A program made the position numbers and the translations under genes. A stretch of DNA of 13,988 nucleotides from NCBI GenBank assembly GCA_946534455.1, contig CAMNCR010000207.1, forward strand, positions 1 through 13,988, read 5' to 3'. Under the pieces are notes generated by a model. The model had not been told where the DNA came from. It worked only from the letters and a program-made list of their open reading frames with translations, and ran no database searches. This document shows positions 7,631 through 13,988 of this stretch, one piece after another (within the stretch, counting starts at the first letter, position 1; every line of letters starts with the position of its first letter). Source of the stretch: an uncultured Clostridia bacterium. GTDB lineage: Bacteria > Bacillota > Clostridia > Christensenellales > Aristaeellaceae.

Positions 7631-8635
7631 ATGACCGTTCGTGAACAGACGGAAGCGAATGAATACCTGCTCCTCTCCCCCTACGCCGCCCACGCCGCGG
7701 AGTCCGCGGGCAGGCAGACTCCCCTCTCCCCCTGCGATCTGCGCACGGTGTATCAGCGGGACCGGGACCGGATCATTCACTGCAAGGCCTTTCGCCGCCT
7801 GAAGTTTAAAACCCAGGTCTTTCTCTCTCCCGAGGGGGATCACTATCGCACCCGCCTGACCCATACCCTCGAGGTGGCCCAGGTGGCGCGGACGCTGGCC
7901 CGTTCCCTGCGCCTGAACGAGGATCTGACAGAGGCCATCGCCCTGGGGCATGATCTCGGGCACACCCCCTTCGGCCATATCGGAGAACGGACGCTGGATC
8001 ATCTCCTGGAGGATGGCTTCCGTCACAACGAGCAGAGCCTGCGCGTGGTGGACTGCCTGGAGCGGGACGGTCATGGTCTGAATCTGACCGCCGAGGTCCG
8101 CAACGGCATTCTCTGTCATTCCGGGCCCCGCCTTCCGGAAACGCTGGAGGGCGAATGCGTCCGCCGCGCGGATCGGATCGCCTACCTGAATCATGATCTG
8201 GATGACGCGCTTCGGGCCGGCATTCTCAAGCCCTTCGAGCTGCCCGGGGACTGCCTTCGCGTGCTGGGTCAGACCCACGGCGAGCGGATTAATACCATGA
8301 TCACCGATATCATTCAGGAGAGTGCCGGCAGGCCGGCCATTCAGATGAGCAGCCGGGTCCAGGGCGCCATGGACGGCCTGCGGGAGTTCATGTTCGAGCG
8401 GGTCTATCGGGACGGATGGCGGGATCCGGAGGAAGCCCGCTGTGACACGCTGCTTCGCCATCTGTTCGAGTATTATTGCGCCCATCCCGTGGAAATGCCG
8501 GAGGAATTCGTCATGATCGGCTATCGGGACGGGATTGAGCGCAGCGTGGCGGATTTCCTGTCCTGCATGACGGACCGGTACGCGACCCGCGCCTTTTCCC
8601 GCCTGTTCATGCCCTCCGCCTTTCCTGCCTTCTGA
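7631..8635 (+). CDS. dgt: Deoxyguanosinetriphosphate triphosphohydrolase-like HD protein
   Basis: A 334-residue HD-domain phosphohydrolase. Members cleave dNTPs to the deoxynucleoside plus triphosphate and so tune dNTP pools; the preferred nucleotide varies and cannot be read here. The metal-binding set is complete: His78 in RLTHTLEV, His107-Asp108 in HDLGH (107-111), and Asp181 in RRADRIAYLNHDLDD. The RHNEQS motif (131-136) typical of dGTPases is present. Its size fits the shorter dGTPase-like group rather than the roughly 500-residue E. coli Dgt. The reading frame is open back to 7484, but ATG 7631 has AAAGGAG (7617-7623) seven bases upstream and begins where family proteins usually begin. 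It heads the housekeeping cluster, 59 bases before dnaG, a pairing that makes sense for DNA replication. Confidence 0.9.
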   Translation: MTVREQTEANEYLLLSPYAAHAAESAGRQTPLSPCDLRTVYQRDRDRIIHCKAFRRLKFKTQVFLSPEGDHYRTRLTHTLEVAQVARTLARSLRLNEDLTEAIALGHDLGHTPFGHIGERTLDHLLEDGFRHNEQSLRVVDCLERDGHGLNLTAEVRNGILCHSGPRLPETLEGECVRRADRIAYLNHDLDDALRAGILKPFELPGDCLRVLGQTHGERINTMITDIIQESAGRPAIQMSSRVQGAMDGLREFMFERVYRDGWRDPEEARCDTLLRHLFEYYCAHPVEMPEEFVMIGYRDGIERSVADFLSCMTDRYATRAFSRLFMPSAFPAF

Positions 8636-8694
8636 CCGGAGCCTGTCTTCCCGCCGCCTGTATGCGGACTGTATCGCCAAAAGGGAGATGCCTT

Positions 8695-10497
8695 ATGCCC
8701 TATAGATTCCCCTCCGCCTGGCTGGACGAGCTTCGGTCCCGGTCCGACCTGGTTCAGATTGTTTCCGGCTATGTGCAGCTGAAAAAGGCCGGCCATCGCT
8801 ACTGGGGGCTCTGCCCCTTCCACGGGGAGAAAACCGCGTCCTTCTCCGTCGATTCGGAGCGCCAGCTGTATTACTGCTTCGGCTGCAAGGCCGGCGGCGA
8901 TGTGATTCACTTCGTCATGGACATCGAGCGCTGCGATTTTCATGAAGCGGTGGAAACGCTGGCGGAGCAGGCCCATCTTCCCCTGCCGGAGATGGAGCGC
9001 TCTGAGGAATACGAGCGGATCCGCTCCGAGCGGGAGCGGCTCCTGAACGCCAACCGTCTGGCCGCCCGGTTCTATCACGAAACCCTGTACCGTCCCGAGG
9101 GCGCCGCGGCCCTGGCCTATCTCCGGAAGCGCGGGCTGTCGGACAGCGTCATCCGCCGCTTCGGCCTCGGCGCCGCGCCGGATCGCTGGTCCTCCCTGAC
9201 GGATTATCTGGTATCCCAGGGCTACTCCCTCCAGGAGCTGCAGCGGGTCGGTCTGAGCGGCCTGAAGGAGCGGAAGGACGCCGACCCGGGCGACACGCGT
9301 CCCCGCCAGTGGGGATATGATGTGTTCCGCAACAGAGCCATGTTTCCCATCATCGACCTGCACGGCAATGTGATCGCCTTCGGCGGGCGTGCCCTTTCCA
9401 AGGATGAGGAAAGAAAATATCTGAACACCTCGGATACGCCGATTTTCAACAAGCGCCTGGGCGTTTACGCGGCCAATCTGCTCCGGAAGCAGCGGCATCT
9501 GGAGCGCGTCATCCTGGTGGAAGGCTATATGGATGTCATCGCCCTGTCCCAGTTCGGCGTGGAGGGGGTCTGCGCCACCCTGGGCACCGCCCTGACCAAT
9601 GAGCAGGCCCGGCTTCTGCACCGGTTCGCGCCCCAGGTCTTTCTGGCCTATGACGGGGATTCCGCCGGCCAGCATGCCATCCTCCGCGGGCTGGATATTT
9701 TTGCCGCGGAGGGCATTCCGGCCCGGGTGCTCGATTTCCCGGACGGTCTCGATCCGGATGAATTCATCCGCCGGGACGGCATTGAGGGATTCCGTGCCCT
9801 GCCCTCCCTTTCGCCCGCGGCCTTCCGTCTCCGGCGCCTGCGGGATCAGTATGATCTGTCCGACCCGGAAAACCGGATCACCTTCGCGCGGGAAGCCTCC
9901 CGGATCATCAGTCCCCTGGATCCGGTCGAGCGCGAGGTCTTTCTGAAGGAGCTCTCCGTGCAGACGGGCTTCACCCGGGAGGTGCTGCTGGAGCAGGTCA
10001 TGAAGGAACAGAAGGATCATCCTCCGGCCGCCGCGCCCGCCGCCCCCCGGAAGCCGCGGGTCAGGCGGGATGCCGAACCGGTCTCCGAAATCACCCGGGC
10101 GCAGGAAACCCTGCTCAGCCTGGCCGCCATGGCACAAATTCCGGAAGATGTCGTCAATGAAAAGGATTTTGAGGATCCGGAGTTGAAATCTTTATATATG
10201 GCTCTGGCCAGTGGAACGCCCGCGGCCGCTCTCGTCAGTCAGGCCGTGGACGACGAAACGCGATCCCGGTACACCCGTATTCTGATCGCCCAGGAATCCC
10301 TGAGCACGGATCAGATTCTCACCATGGCGCATGAGTGCGTCAACCGTATCCGCAAAGCCCGGATTGAATCACGGCTGCAGGAGATTATGTCACAGCTGGG
10401 CACGCTGACTCAGGAGGAGGAACGGCGCGCCCTTCTCGCCGAAGCGCAGGAGCTTTCCGCTCAGAATCAGCGGCTGTCCCGTTCCTCCTCCCTCTGA
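8695..10497 (+). CDS. dnaG: DNA primase
   Basis: A 600-residue bacterial primase that lays RNA primers at the replication fork. The N-terminal CHC2 zinc ribbon has Cys40, His43, Cys61 and Cys64 (CPFH...CFGC). The RNA polymerase core follows with KYLNTSDTPIFNK and the TOPRIM domain: Glu276 in LVEGYMD and the metal-binding DGD at 320-322. The C-terminal part (about 465-600) is a diverged helical region where the DnaB-helicase-binding domain sits in other primases. Length matches Firmicute primases. The frame opens at ATG 8662, but ATG 8695 is chosen: AAGGGAG (8681-8687) is seven bases upstream and MPYRFPSAWLDEL is a typical start. rpoD follows after 52 bases, the classic macromolecular-synthesis arrangement. 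Confidence 0.96.
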   Translation: MPYRFPSAWLDELRSRSDLVQIVSGYVQLKKAGHRYWGLCPFHGEKTASFSVDSERQLYYCFGCKAGGDVIHFVMDIERCDFHEAVETLAEQAHLPLPEMERSEEYERIRSERERLLNANRLAARFYHETLYRPEGAAALAYLRKRGLSDSVIRRFGLGAAPDRWSSLTDYLVSQGYSLQELQRVGLSGLKERKDADPGDTRPRQWGYDVFRNRAMFPIIDLHGNVIAFGGRALSKDEERKYLNTSDTPIFNKRLGVYAANLLRKQRHLERVILVEGYMDVIALSQFGVEGVCATLGTALTNEQARLLHRFAPQVFLAYDGDSAGQHAILRGLDIFAAEGIPARVLDFPDGLDPDEFIRRDGIEGFRALPSLSPAAFRLRRLRDQYDLSDPENRITFAREASRIISPLDPVEREVFLKELSVQTGFTREVLLEQVMKEQKDHPPAAAPAAPRKPRVRRDAEPVSEITRAQETLLSLAAMAQIPEDVVNEKDFEDPELKSLYMALASGTPAAALVSQAVDDETRSRYTRILIAQESLSTDQILTMAHECVNRIRKARIESRLQEIMSQLGTLTQEEERRALLAEAQELSAQNQRLSRSSSL

Positions 10498-10534
10498 CTG
10501 CTTCACCCTCTGACACGCCGGCCTCCGGGCCTGG

Positions 10535-10541
10535 AAAGGAG
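10535..10541 (+). promoter_or_regulatory. Ribosome binding site selecting a TTG start for rpoD
   Basis: AAAGGAG ends eight bases before TTG 10550. No in-frame ATG exists near it: the next methionine is residue 32, inside conserved region 1.1. The TTG start is therefore well supported. Confidence 0.8.
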
Positions 10542-10549
10542 CGATTCCC

Positions 10550-11674
10550 TTGGCCACGCTTTCACCCGAAACCCGAAAAACCAAGCTGGACGAGCTGTAC
10601 GAGTTTGGTAAATCCAAAGGCACCCTCACCTACAAGGAGATCATGGATCGCCTGATGGAAATGGAAATGGATCCGGATCAGCTGGATAAGGTGCTGGAAA
10701 CCCTCGATGCCTACGGCGTCACCGTCACCAACGACGCGGACTCGCAGGATGATGCCTCCCTGGCGGAGGACGCCCTCGGCGCGGAAGGCTCCGTCAAGGA
10801 TGACGCCGCGTCCGATGGCATCGATCTGTCCATGCCCGAAGGCATCAGCATCGATGATCCCGTGCGCATGTATCTCAAGGAAATCGGCAAGGTGCCTCTG
10901 CTCACCGCCGAGGAGGAGATCGAAATCGCCAAGCGGCTGGAGCAGGGCGATGAAAGCGCCAAGCAGAAGCTGGCGGAAGCCAATCTGCGCCTGGTGGTTT
11001 CCATCGCCAAGCGCTACGTGGGTCGCGGCATGCTCTTCCTGGATCTGATTCAGGAGGGCAATCTGGGCCTGATCAAGGCCGTCGAGAAGTTCGACTACCG
11101 CAAGGGCTTCAAATTTTCGACCTATGCCACCTGGTGGATTCGTCAGGCCATCACCCGTGCCATTGCCGACCAGGCCCGGACCATCCGCATCCCGGTGCAC
11201 ATGGTCGAAACCATCAACAAGCTGATCCGGGTGTCCCGTCAGCTGCTGCAGGAATACGGCCGGGAGCCTACGCCGGAGGAAATCGCCAAGGAAATGGGCA
11301 TCTCCGAGGCCAAGGTGCGGGAAATCATCAAGATCGCCCAGGAACCCGTCTCCCTGGAAACCCCCATCGGCGAGGAGGAGGACAGCCATCTGGGAGATTT
11401 TATCCCCGATGAGGACGCTCCCGCCCCTGCCGAAGCCGCTTCCTTCGCCCTGATGAAGGAGCAGCTCATGGAGGTGCTGGACACGCTCACGCCCCGGGAG
11501 GAAAAGGTGCTCCGCCTCCGCTTCGGCCTGGACGACGGGCACCAGCGCACCCTGGAGGAGGTCGGCAAGGAATTCAACGTCACCCGGGAGCGAATCCGGC
11601 AGATCGAGGCCAAGGCGCTGCGGAAGCTGCGCCACCCTTCCCGCAGCAAAAAGCTGAGAGACTATCTGGATTGA
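10550..11674 (+). CDS. rpoD: Primary (housekeeping) RNA polymerase sigma factor
   Basis: A 374-residue sigma-70 of the SigA type, which directs RNA polymerase to most promoters. Region 1.1 lies at about 1-60, followed by an acidic linker (61-90). Region 1.2 is DPVRMYLKEIG (103-113). Regions 2.1-2.4 span about 140-215, with the core-binding and -10 recognition signature DLIQEGNLGLIKAVEKFDYRKGFKFSTYATWWIRQAI beginning at residue 165. Region 3 runs from about 216 to 295. Region 4.2 carries the helix-turn-helix that reads the -35 box (TLEEVGKEFNVTRERIRQIEAKALRKLR, from residue 334). The size is typical of Firmicute SigA. It starts with TTG after a strong ribosome binding site. A terminator follows the gene. 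Confidence 0.97.
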   Translation: MATLSPETRKTKLDELYEFGKSKGTLTYKEIMDRLMEMEMDPDQLDKVLETLDAYGVTVTNDADSQDDASLAEDALGAEGSVKDDAASDGIDLSMPEGISIDDPVRMYLKEIGKVPLLTAEEEIEIAKRLEQGDESAKQKLAEANLRLVVSIAKRYVGRGMLFLDLIQEGNLGLIKAVEKFDYRKGFKFSTYATWWIRQAITRAIADQARTIRIPVHMVETINKLIRVSRQLLQEYGREPTPEEIAKEMGISEAKVREIIKIAQEPVSLETPIGEEEDSHLGDFIPDEDAPAPAEAASFALMKEQLMEVLDTLTPREEKVLRLRFGLDDGHQRTLEEVGKEFNVTRERIRQIEAKALRKLRHPSRSKKLRDYLD

Positions 11675-11689
11675 CGGAAGACCGTTCCT

Positions 11690-11724
11690 GCCCCCTGCCC
11701 CTCCGGACAGGGGGCTTCCTTTTC
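11690..11724 (+). terminator. Rho-independent terminator after rpoD
   Basis: GCCCCCTG (11690-11697) pairs perfectly with CAGGGGGC (11708-11715) across a 10-base loop and is followed by TTCCTTTT. The T-tract is interrupted, so some read-through into trmK is likely. It probably separates dgt-dnaG-rpoD from the genes beyond. Confidence 0.65.
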
Positions 11725-11743
11725 GGTTTTCCGATGCTTCTGT

Positions 11744-11752
11744 GGAAGGGAG
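11744..11752 (+). promoter_or_regulatory. Ribosome binding site selecting a TTG start for trmK
   Basis: GGAAGGGAG ends nine bases before TTG 11762. The alternative TTG at 11753 abuts the site directly and is a poor start. Confidence 0.65.
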
Positions 11753-11761
11753 TTGATCCCC

Positions 11762-12439
11762 TTGGATGACCGGCTGTCGCTGGCCTGCTCGCTGTATGAT
11801 CCCTGTGAACTGGGAGCGGATATCGGCACGGACCACGGCCTTCTGCCCGCCGCCCTGCTGCAGGGCGGAATCTGTCGGAGGATGATCCTGACGGATATCA
11901 GTCCGTCCGCTCTGGAAAACGCCCGGGGAGAAATGATCCGCTGTCGCCTCCTCCCCCGGGTCTCCCTGCGGCTGGGGGACGGGCTTGCCCCGCTGGAGGA
12001 AGCCTGCGGCATGATTTCCATCATGGGCATGGGGGGACGAACCATCCGCGACATCCTGCTCGCCGGCGCGGATCGCCTGCGGGGAGCCTCCCTGCTGCTG
12101 TCCGCCCATACCGATCTTCCCCTCATCCGCCAGACGGTGCAGGAAATCGGTTACCATCTCGACCGCGAGGAGCCGGTGCTCTCCGCAGGCAGGTTTTACC
12201 TTCTTTTCCGGGCCCGCCCCGGCGCTCACCCCCTGTCTCCGCAGGCGCTCCGCCTGGGAGACAGGCTCTTTTCCTCTGCCTCGCCGCTGCTTCGGCCCTA
12301 TCTGGCGAGGCGACGGGAAATCCTGTCGGAACGCCTGGCGGGTCTTCTTCGCGCGGACACCCCTGACGCCGCTCAGATTCGGATCTGTCAGGAGGATCTG
12401 GCCTTCTATGACGCTTTTCTGGAGGAGGAGCCATCATGA
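11762..12439 (+). CDS. trmK: tRNA (adenine(22)-N1)-methyltransferase
   Basis: A 225-residue SAM-dependent methyltransferase that should methylate N1 of A22 in tRNA, as B. subtilis TrmK (about 238 residues) does. The SAM-binding motif I is ADIGTDHGLLP (residues 19-29), an exact family signature. TDIS (44-47), LGDGL (71-75) and the MGMGG motif (88-92) complete the Rossmann-fold landmarks. The last 70 residues form the helical C-terminal domain. No ATG is available near the start. TTG 11762 gives MDDRLSLACSLYD, matching the family's usual opening (short Met-x-x-Arg-Leu helix), and is correctly spaced from its ribosome binding site. Its TGA overlaps the ATG of the next gene (ATGA), so the two are translationally coupled. 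Confidence 0.88.
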   Translation: MDDRLSLACSLYDPCELGADIGTDHGLLPAALLQGGICRRMILTDISPSALENARGEMIRCRLLPRVSLRLGDGLAPLEEACGMISIMGMGGRTIRDILLAGADRLRGASLLLSAHTDLPLIRQTVQEIGYHLDREEPVLSAGRFYLLFRARPGAHPLSPQALRLGDRLFSSASPLLRPYLARRREILSERLAGLLRADTPDAAQIRICQEDLAFYDAFLEEEPS

Positions 12440-13212
12440 CCGTACAGGAAATTTATCAGCTGATTGACGCCGCCGCCCCCTTTGAAACCCAGGAGTCCTG
12501 GGATAATTCCGGACTGCTCGTCGGCTCCCCCTCCCGGGAAGTCACCGCGGTGCTGTTTGCCCTGGATGTCTCGCAGCCGGTCATCGATGAGGCCCTCGCC
12601 TGCGGCGCCCAGCTGATCGTCACCCATCACCCGCTGATGTTCTCCCCGCGGCAGCGGCTCACCGACGAGGACTATGAAGGACGCCTGCTGCTCCGGCTGG
12701 CCCGCCATGAGCTTTCGCTCATCGCGGCACACACCTGCCTGGACCGCGCGCCGGGCGGCATGAATGACACCCTGGCCGCCCTGTGCGGCCTGGAAAACCT
12801 GCGCGGCGAAGGCTTCATCCGGGTCGGAACGCTTCCCGCCGCGCTCTCCGCGGAGGCGCTGGCCGCCCAGCTGTCGCTTGCCCTGGGGGATACCGTCCGC
12901 GTCCTGGGCCCCGGGGACCGCACGGTCTCCTGTCTGGGGCTGTGCAGCGGCGGCGGAGGCGGCGAGTGGGAGCAGGCCGCCGCCCTCGGGTGCGATGCCT
13001 TTCTCAGCGGGGAAATCCGGCATCACCACGCGCTGGCCATGGCCGACGCGGGCATTGTCGCCTTCGAATGCGGACATGCTGCCACGGAGCGCCCGGGGAT
13101 CCTCGTGCTGGCCGATGCTTTACAAAACGCATTTGATACGATAGAATGTAAGGTACGGATTATTAAGTCCGAGGTGGATTCGTATTCCTTTCCGCCGGTT
13201 GATCCAGGCTGA
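12436..13212 (+). CDS. Nif3-like dinuclear metal-centre protein (GTP cyclohydrolase I type 2 family)
   Basis: A 258-residue Nif3/YqfO family protein. The family forms toroidal hexamers with a two-metal site; the biochemical role is unsettled despite the common 'GTP cyclohydrolase 1 type 2' name. Metal ligands seen are His64-His65 in VTHHPL, Asp103 in HTCLDRAPGGMND, and His214 with Glu218 in ECGHAATERPG. SGEIRHHHAL (191-200) is the usual conserved segment. At 258 residues it is the short form: the PII-like insert of the roughly 370-residue B. subtilis YqfO is missing. The ATG overlaps the trmK stop by four bases, so it is translated coupled to trmK. The trmK-nif3 neighbour pair recurs in Firmicutes and hints at a joint but unproven role. 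A promoter for the next gene lies in its last 100 bases. Confidence 0.9.
   Translation: MTVQEIYQLIDAAAPFETQESWDNSGLLVGSPSREVTAVLFALDVSQPVIDEALACGAQLIVTHHPLMFSPRQRLTDEDYEGRLLLRLARHELSLIAAHTCLDRAPGGMNDTLAALCGLENLRGEGFIRVGTLPAALSAEALAAQLSLALGDTVRVLGPGDRTVSCLGLCSGGGGGEWEQAAALGCDAFLSGEIRHHHALAMADAGIVAFECGHAATERPGILVLADALQNAFDTIECKVRIIKSEVDSYSFPPVDPG
13119..13147 (+). promoter_or_regulatory. Promoter inside the 3' end of the nif3-like gene
   Basis: -35 TTTACA (13119-13124, five of six), a 17-base spacer and -10 TAGAAT (13142-13147, five of six). It sits in an AT-rich patch unlike the GC-rich coding sequence around it. Transcription would begin near 13154, giving a leader of about 125 bases before the zinc-ribbon gene. 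Confidence 0.6.
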
Positions 13213-13240
13213 TTCCCCGCCTTCTGTGGGATCCTGGATC
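13201..13240 (+). repeat. Inverted repeat spanning the nif3 stop codon
   Basis: GATCCAGG (13201-13208) and CCTGGATC (13233-13240) are exact complements, 24 bases apart, with the TGA at 13210-13212 in the loop. There is no T-tract afterwards, so it is not a standard terminator. In a transcript from the promoter at 13119 it would form part of the leader. Confidence 0.45.
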
Positions 13241-13279
13241 CACTGACAGCGGGCATGCGGATCAGTAAGGAGGTTTCCC

Positions 13280-13981
13280 ATGGATAAGTTTGAAGCCTTA
13301 TGGGCATACCAGGCCGAGGATATGAAGGCGGACGCCATCGCCAACGCCATCAAGAGCTCCCCCATCCGGCTGAATCTGGAAAAGGCGAGAGATTTCATTC
13401 TCGAGCGTCAGAAACAATATAAGCAGATCGAAGATGAGATTGCCGGCATGGCAGACCGGAAGGATGTCATCGCCCAGGCGGTGTCGCACTCCGAATCACA
13501 GCTCAGCAGCCTTCAGCAGCGCTTTGACGCCAATCCGCCCCAGACCGCGGAGGAGATCAAATCCTTCCTGGCCGAGGTCAGCCGCTGCCGGGATACCATC
13601 CGCCAGTATGAAGCCGAAATCAGCCGCATCGTCCGGGAAACCACGGGCCATGAGAAGCTTCAGCGGACCGTCCGCATGGAAGCCGCCAACGCCAAGAAGA
13701 ATTTCGACCAGCTCAAGGCCGACTATGAGGCGGAATCCAAAATCAAGAAGGAGGAGCTGGAGGCGCAGCGTGCCAGGGTCCGGGATCTGGTGCCCACCGT
13801 CGACCCGGAGCTGCTGGAGGAATACAACGCCATCAAGCGGCATATTTCTCCGCCGGTTTCCCGCCTGATTCACGGCCAGTGCTCCGGCTGCAACACCTCG
13901 CTCCCCTCCGCCGTTTCCAGCCGGATCAAGGGAGGAACGCAGGTGGAGTGCGAGACCTGCGGCCGCATCATCATTCCCTGA
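13280..13981 (+). CDS. Coiled-coil C4-type zinc-ribbon protein (DUF164 family)
   Basis: A 233-residue protein of unsettled function. Residues about 30-190 are a long, charged helical region expected to form an antiparallel coiled-coil hairpin. The C-terminus is a zinc ribbon with Cys201-x2-Cys204 and Cys224-x2-Cys227 (CSGC...CETC). This layout matches the C4-type zinc-ribbon family often found next to nif3 in Firmicutes and Actinobacteria; a nucleic-acid-related role has been guessed but is unproven. The start is clear: AAGGAGG (13267-13273) lies six bases before ATG 13280, the best ribosome binding site in the window. It follows nif3 by 67 bases and probably has its own promoter at 13119-13147 as well as read-through from trmK-nif3. 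The stop codon is seven bases before the window ends. Confidence 0.88.
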   Translation: MDKFEALWAYQAEDMKADAIANAIKSSPIRLNLEKARDFILERQKQYKQIEDEIAGMADRKDVIAQAVSHSESQLSSLQQRFDANPPQTAEEIKSFLAEVSRCRDTIRQYEAEISRIVRETTGHEKLQRTVRMEAANAKKNFDQLKADYEAESKIKKEELEAQRARVRDLVPTVDPELLEEYNAIKRHISPPVSRLIHGQCSGCNTSLPSAVSSRIKGGTQVECETCGRIIIP

Positions 13982-13988
13982 CCTGAAC

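Noticed and set aside
8521..12229. Long - strand frames opposite dnaG, rpoD and trmK (8521-10137 and 10562-12229)
   Set aside because: They are complements of highly conserved housekeeping genes, and their products show no family motifs.
13023..13398. Short - strand frames opposite the nif3/zinc-ribbon junction
   Set aside because: No ribosome binding site or recognisable motif, and they overlap two well-supported genes and a promoter.
1..13988. CRISPR arrays, tRNA or rRNA genes, insertion sequences, attachment sites
   Set aside because: No short direct repeats with regular spacers, no cloverleaf or rRNA segments, no transposase or integrase motifs were seen. Small degenerate elements could escape reading by eye.

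Overview
The window looks like chromosomal DNA of a GC-rich Firmicute, most likely a Clostridia-type organism. The reasons are a SigA-like primary sigma factor with Firmicute architecture, strong AAGGAG-type ribosome binding sites, TTG starts, a PutP symporter, and the gene order dGTPase - dnaG - rpoD - trmK - nif3 - C4 zinc ribbon, which I recall as common in that class. No rRNA, tRNA, CRISPR array, phage gene or insertion sequence was recognised. The sequence does not identify genus or species.

Region 1 (7-2869, + strand) is a two-gene ABC export system of the ABCG kind. The first gene fuses a four-helix membrane domain to an ABCG-type ATPase. The second, overlapping it by 8 bases, is an ABC-2 permease whose last extracellular loop is expanded into about 200 residues holding seven copies of a roughly 27-residue repeat. 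This is the least ordinary part of the window. Two hairpins (2918-2997) separate it from the convergent genes that follow.

Region 2 (3005-7448, - strand) holds a PutP-type sodium/proline symporter and, upstream of it, a large M16C zinc metallopeptidase. The peptidase has a near-consensus promoter (TTGACA-16-TACAAT), and the symporter has its own extended -10 element. Both promoters show that the longest possible reading frames start too far upstream. A peptide-degrading enzyme beside an amino-acid importer suggests peptide and amino-acid use, but that link is inference.

Region 3 (7631-13981, + strand) is a housekeeping cluster in one direction: an HD-domain dNTP triphosphohydrolase, DNA primase, primary sigma factor, tRNA m1A22 methyltransferase, a Nif3-family metal protein and a coiled-coil C4 zinc-ribbon protein. 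A terminator after rpoD and a good promoter inside the 3' end of nif3 suggest that the cluster is split into several transcription units. rpoD and trmK both appear to start with TTG.
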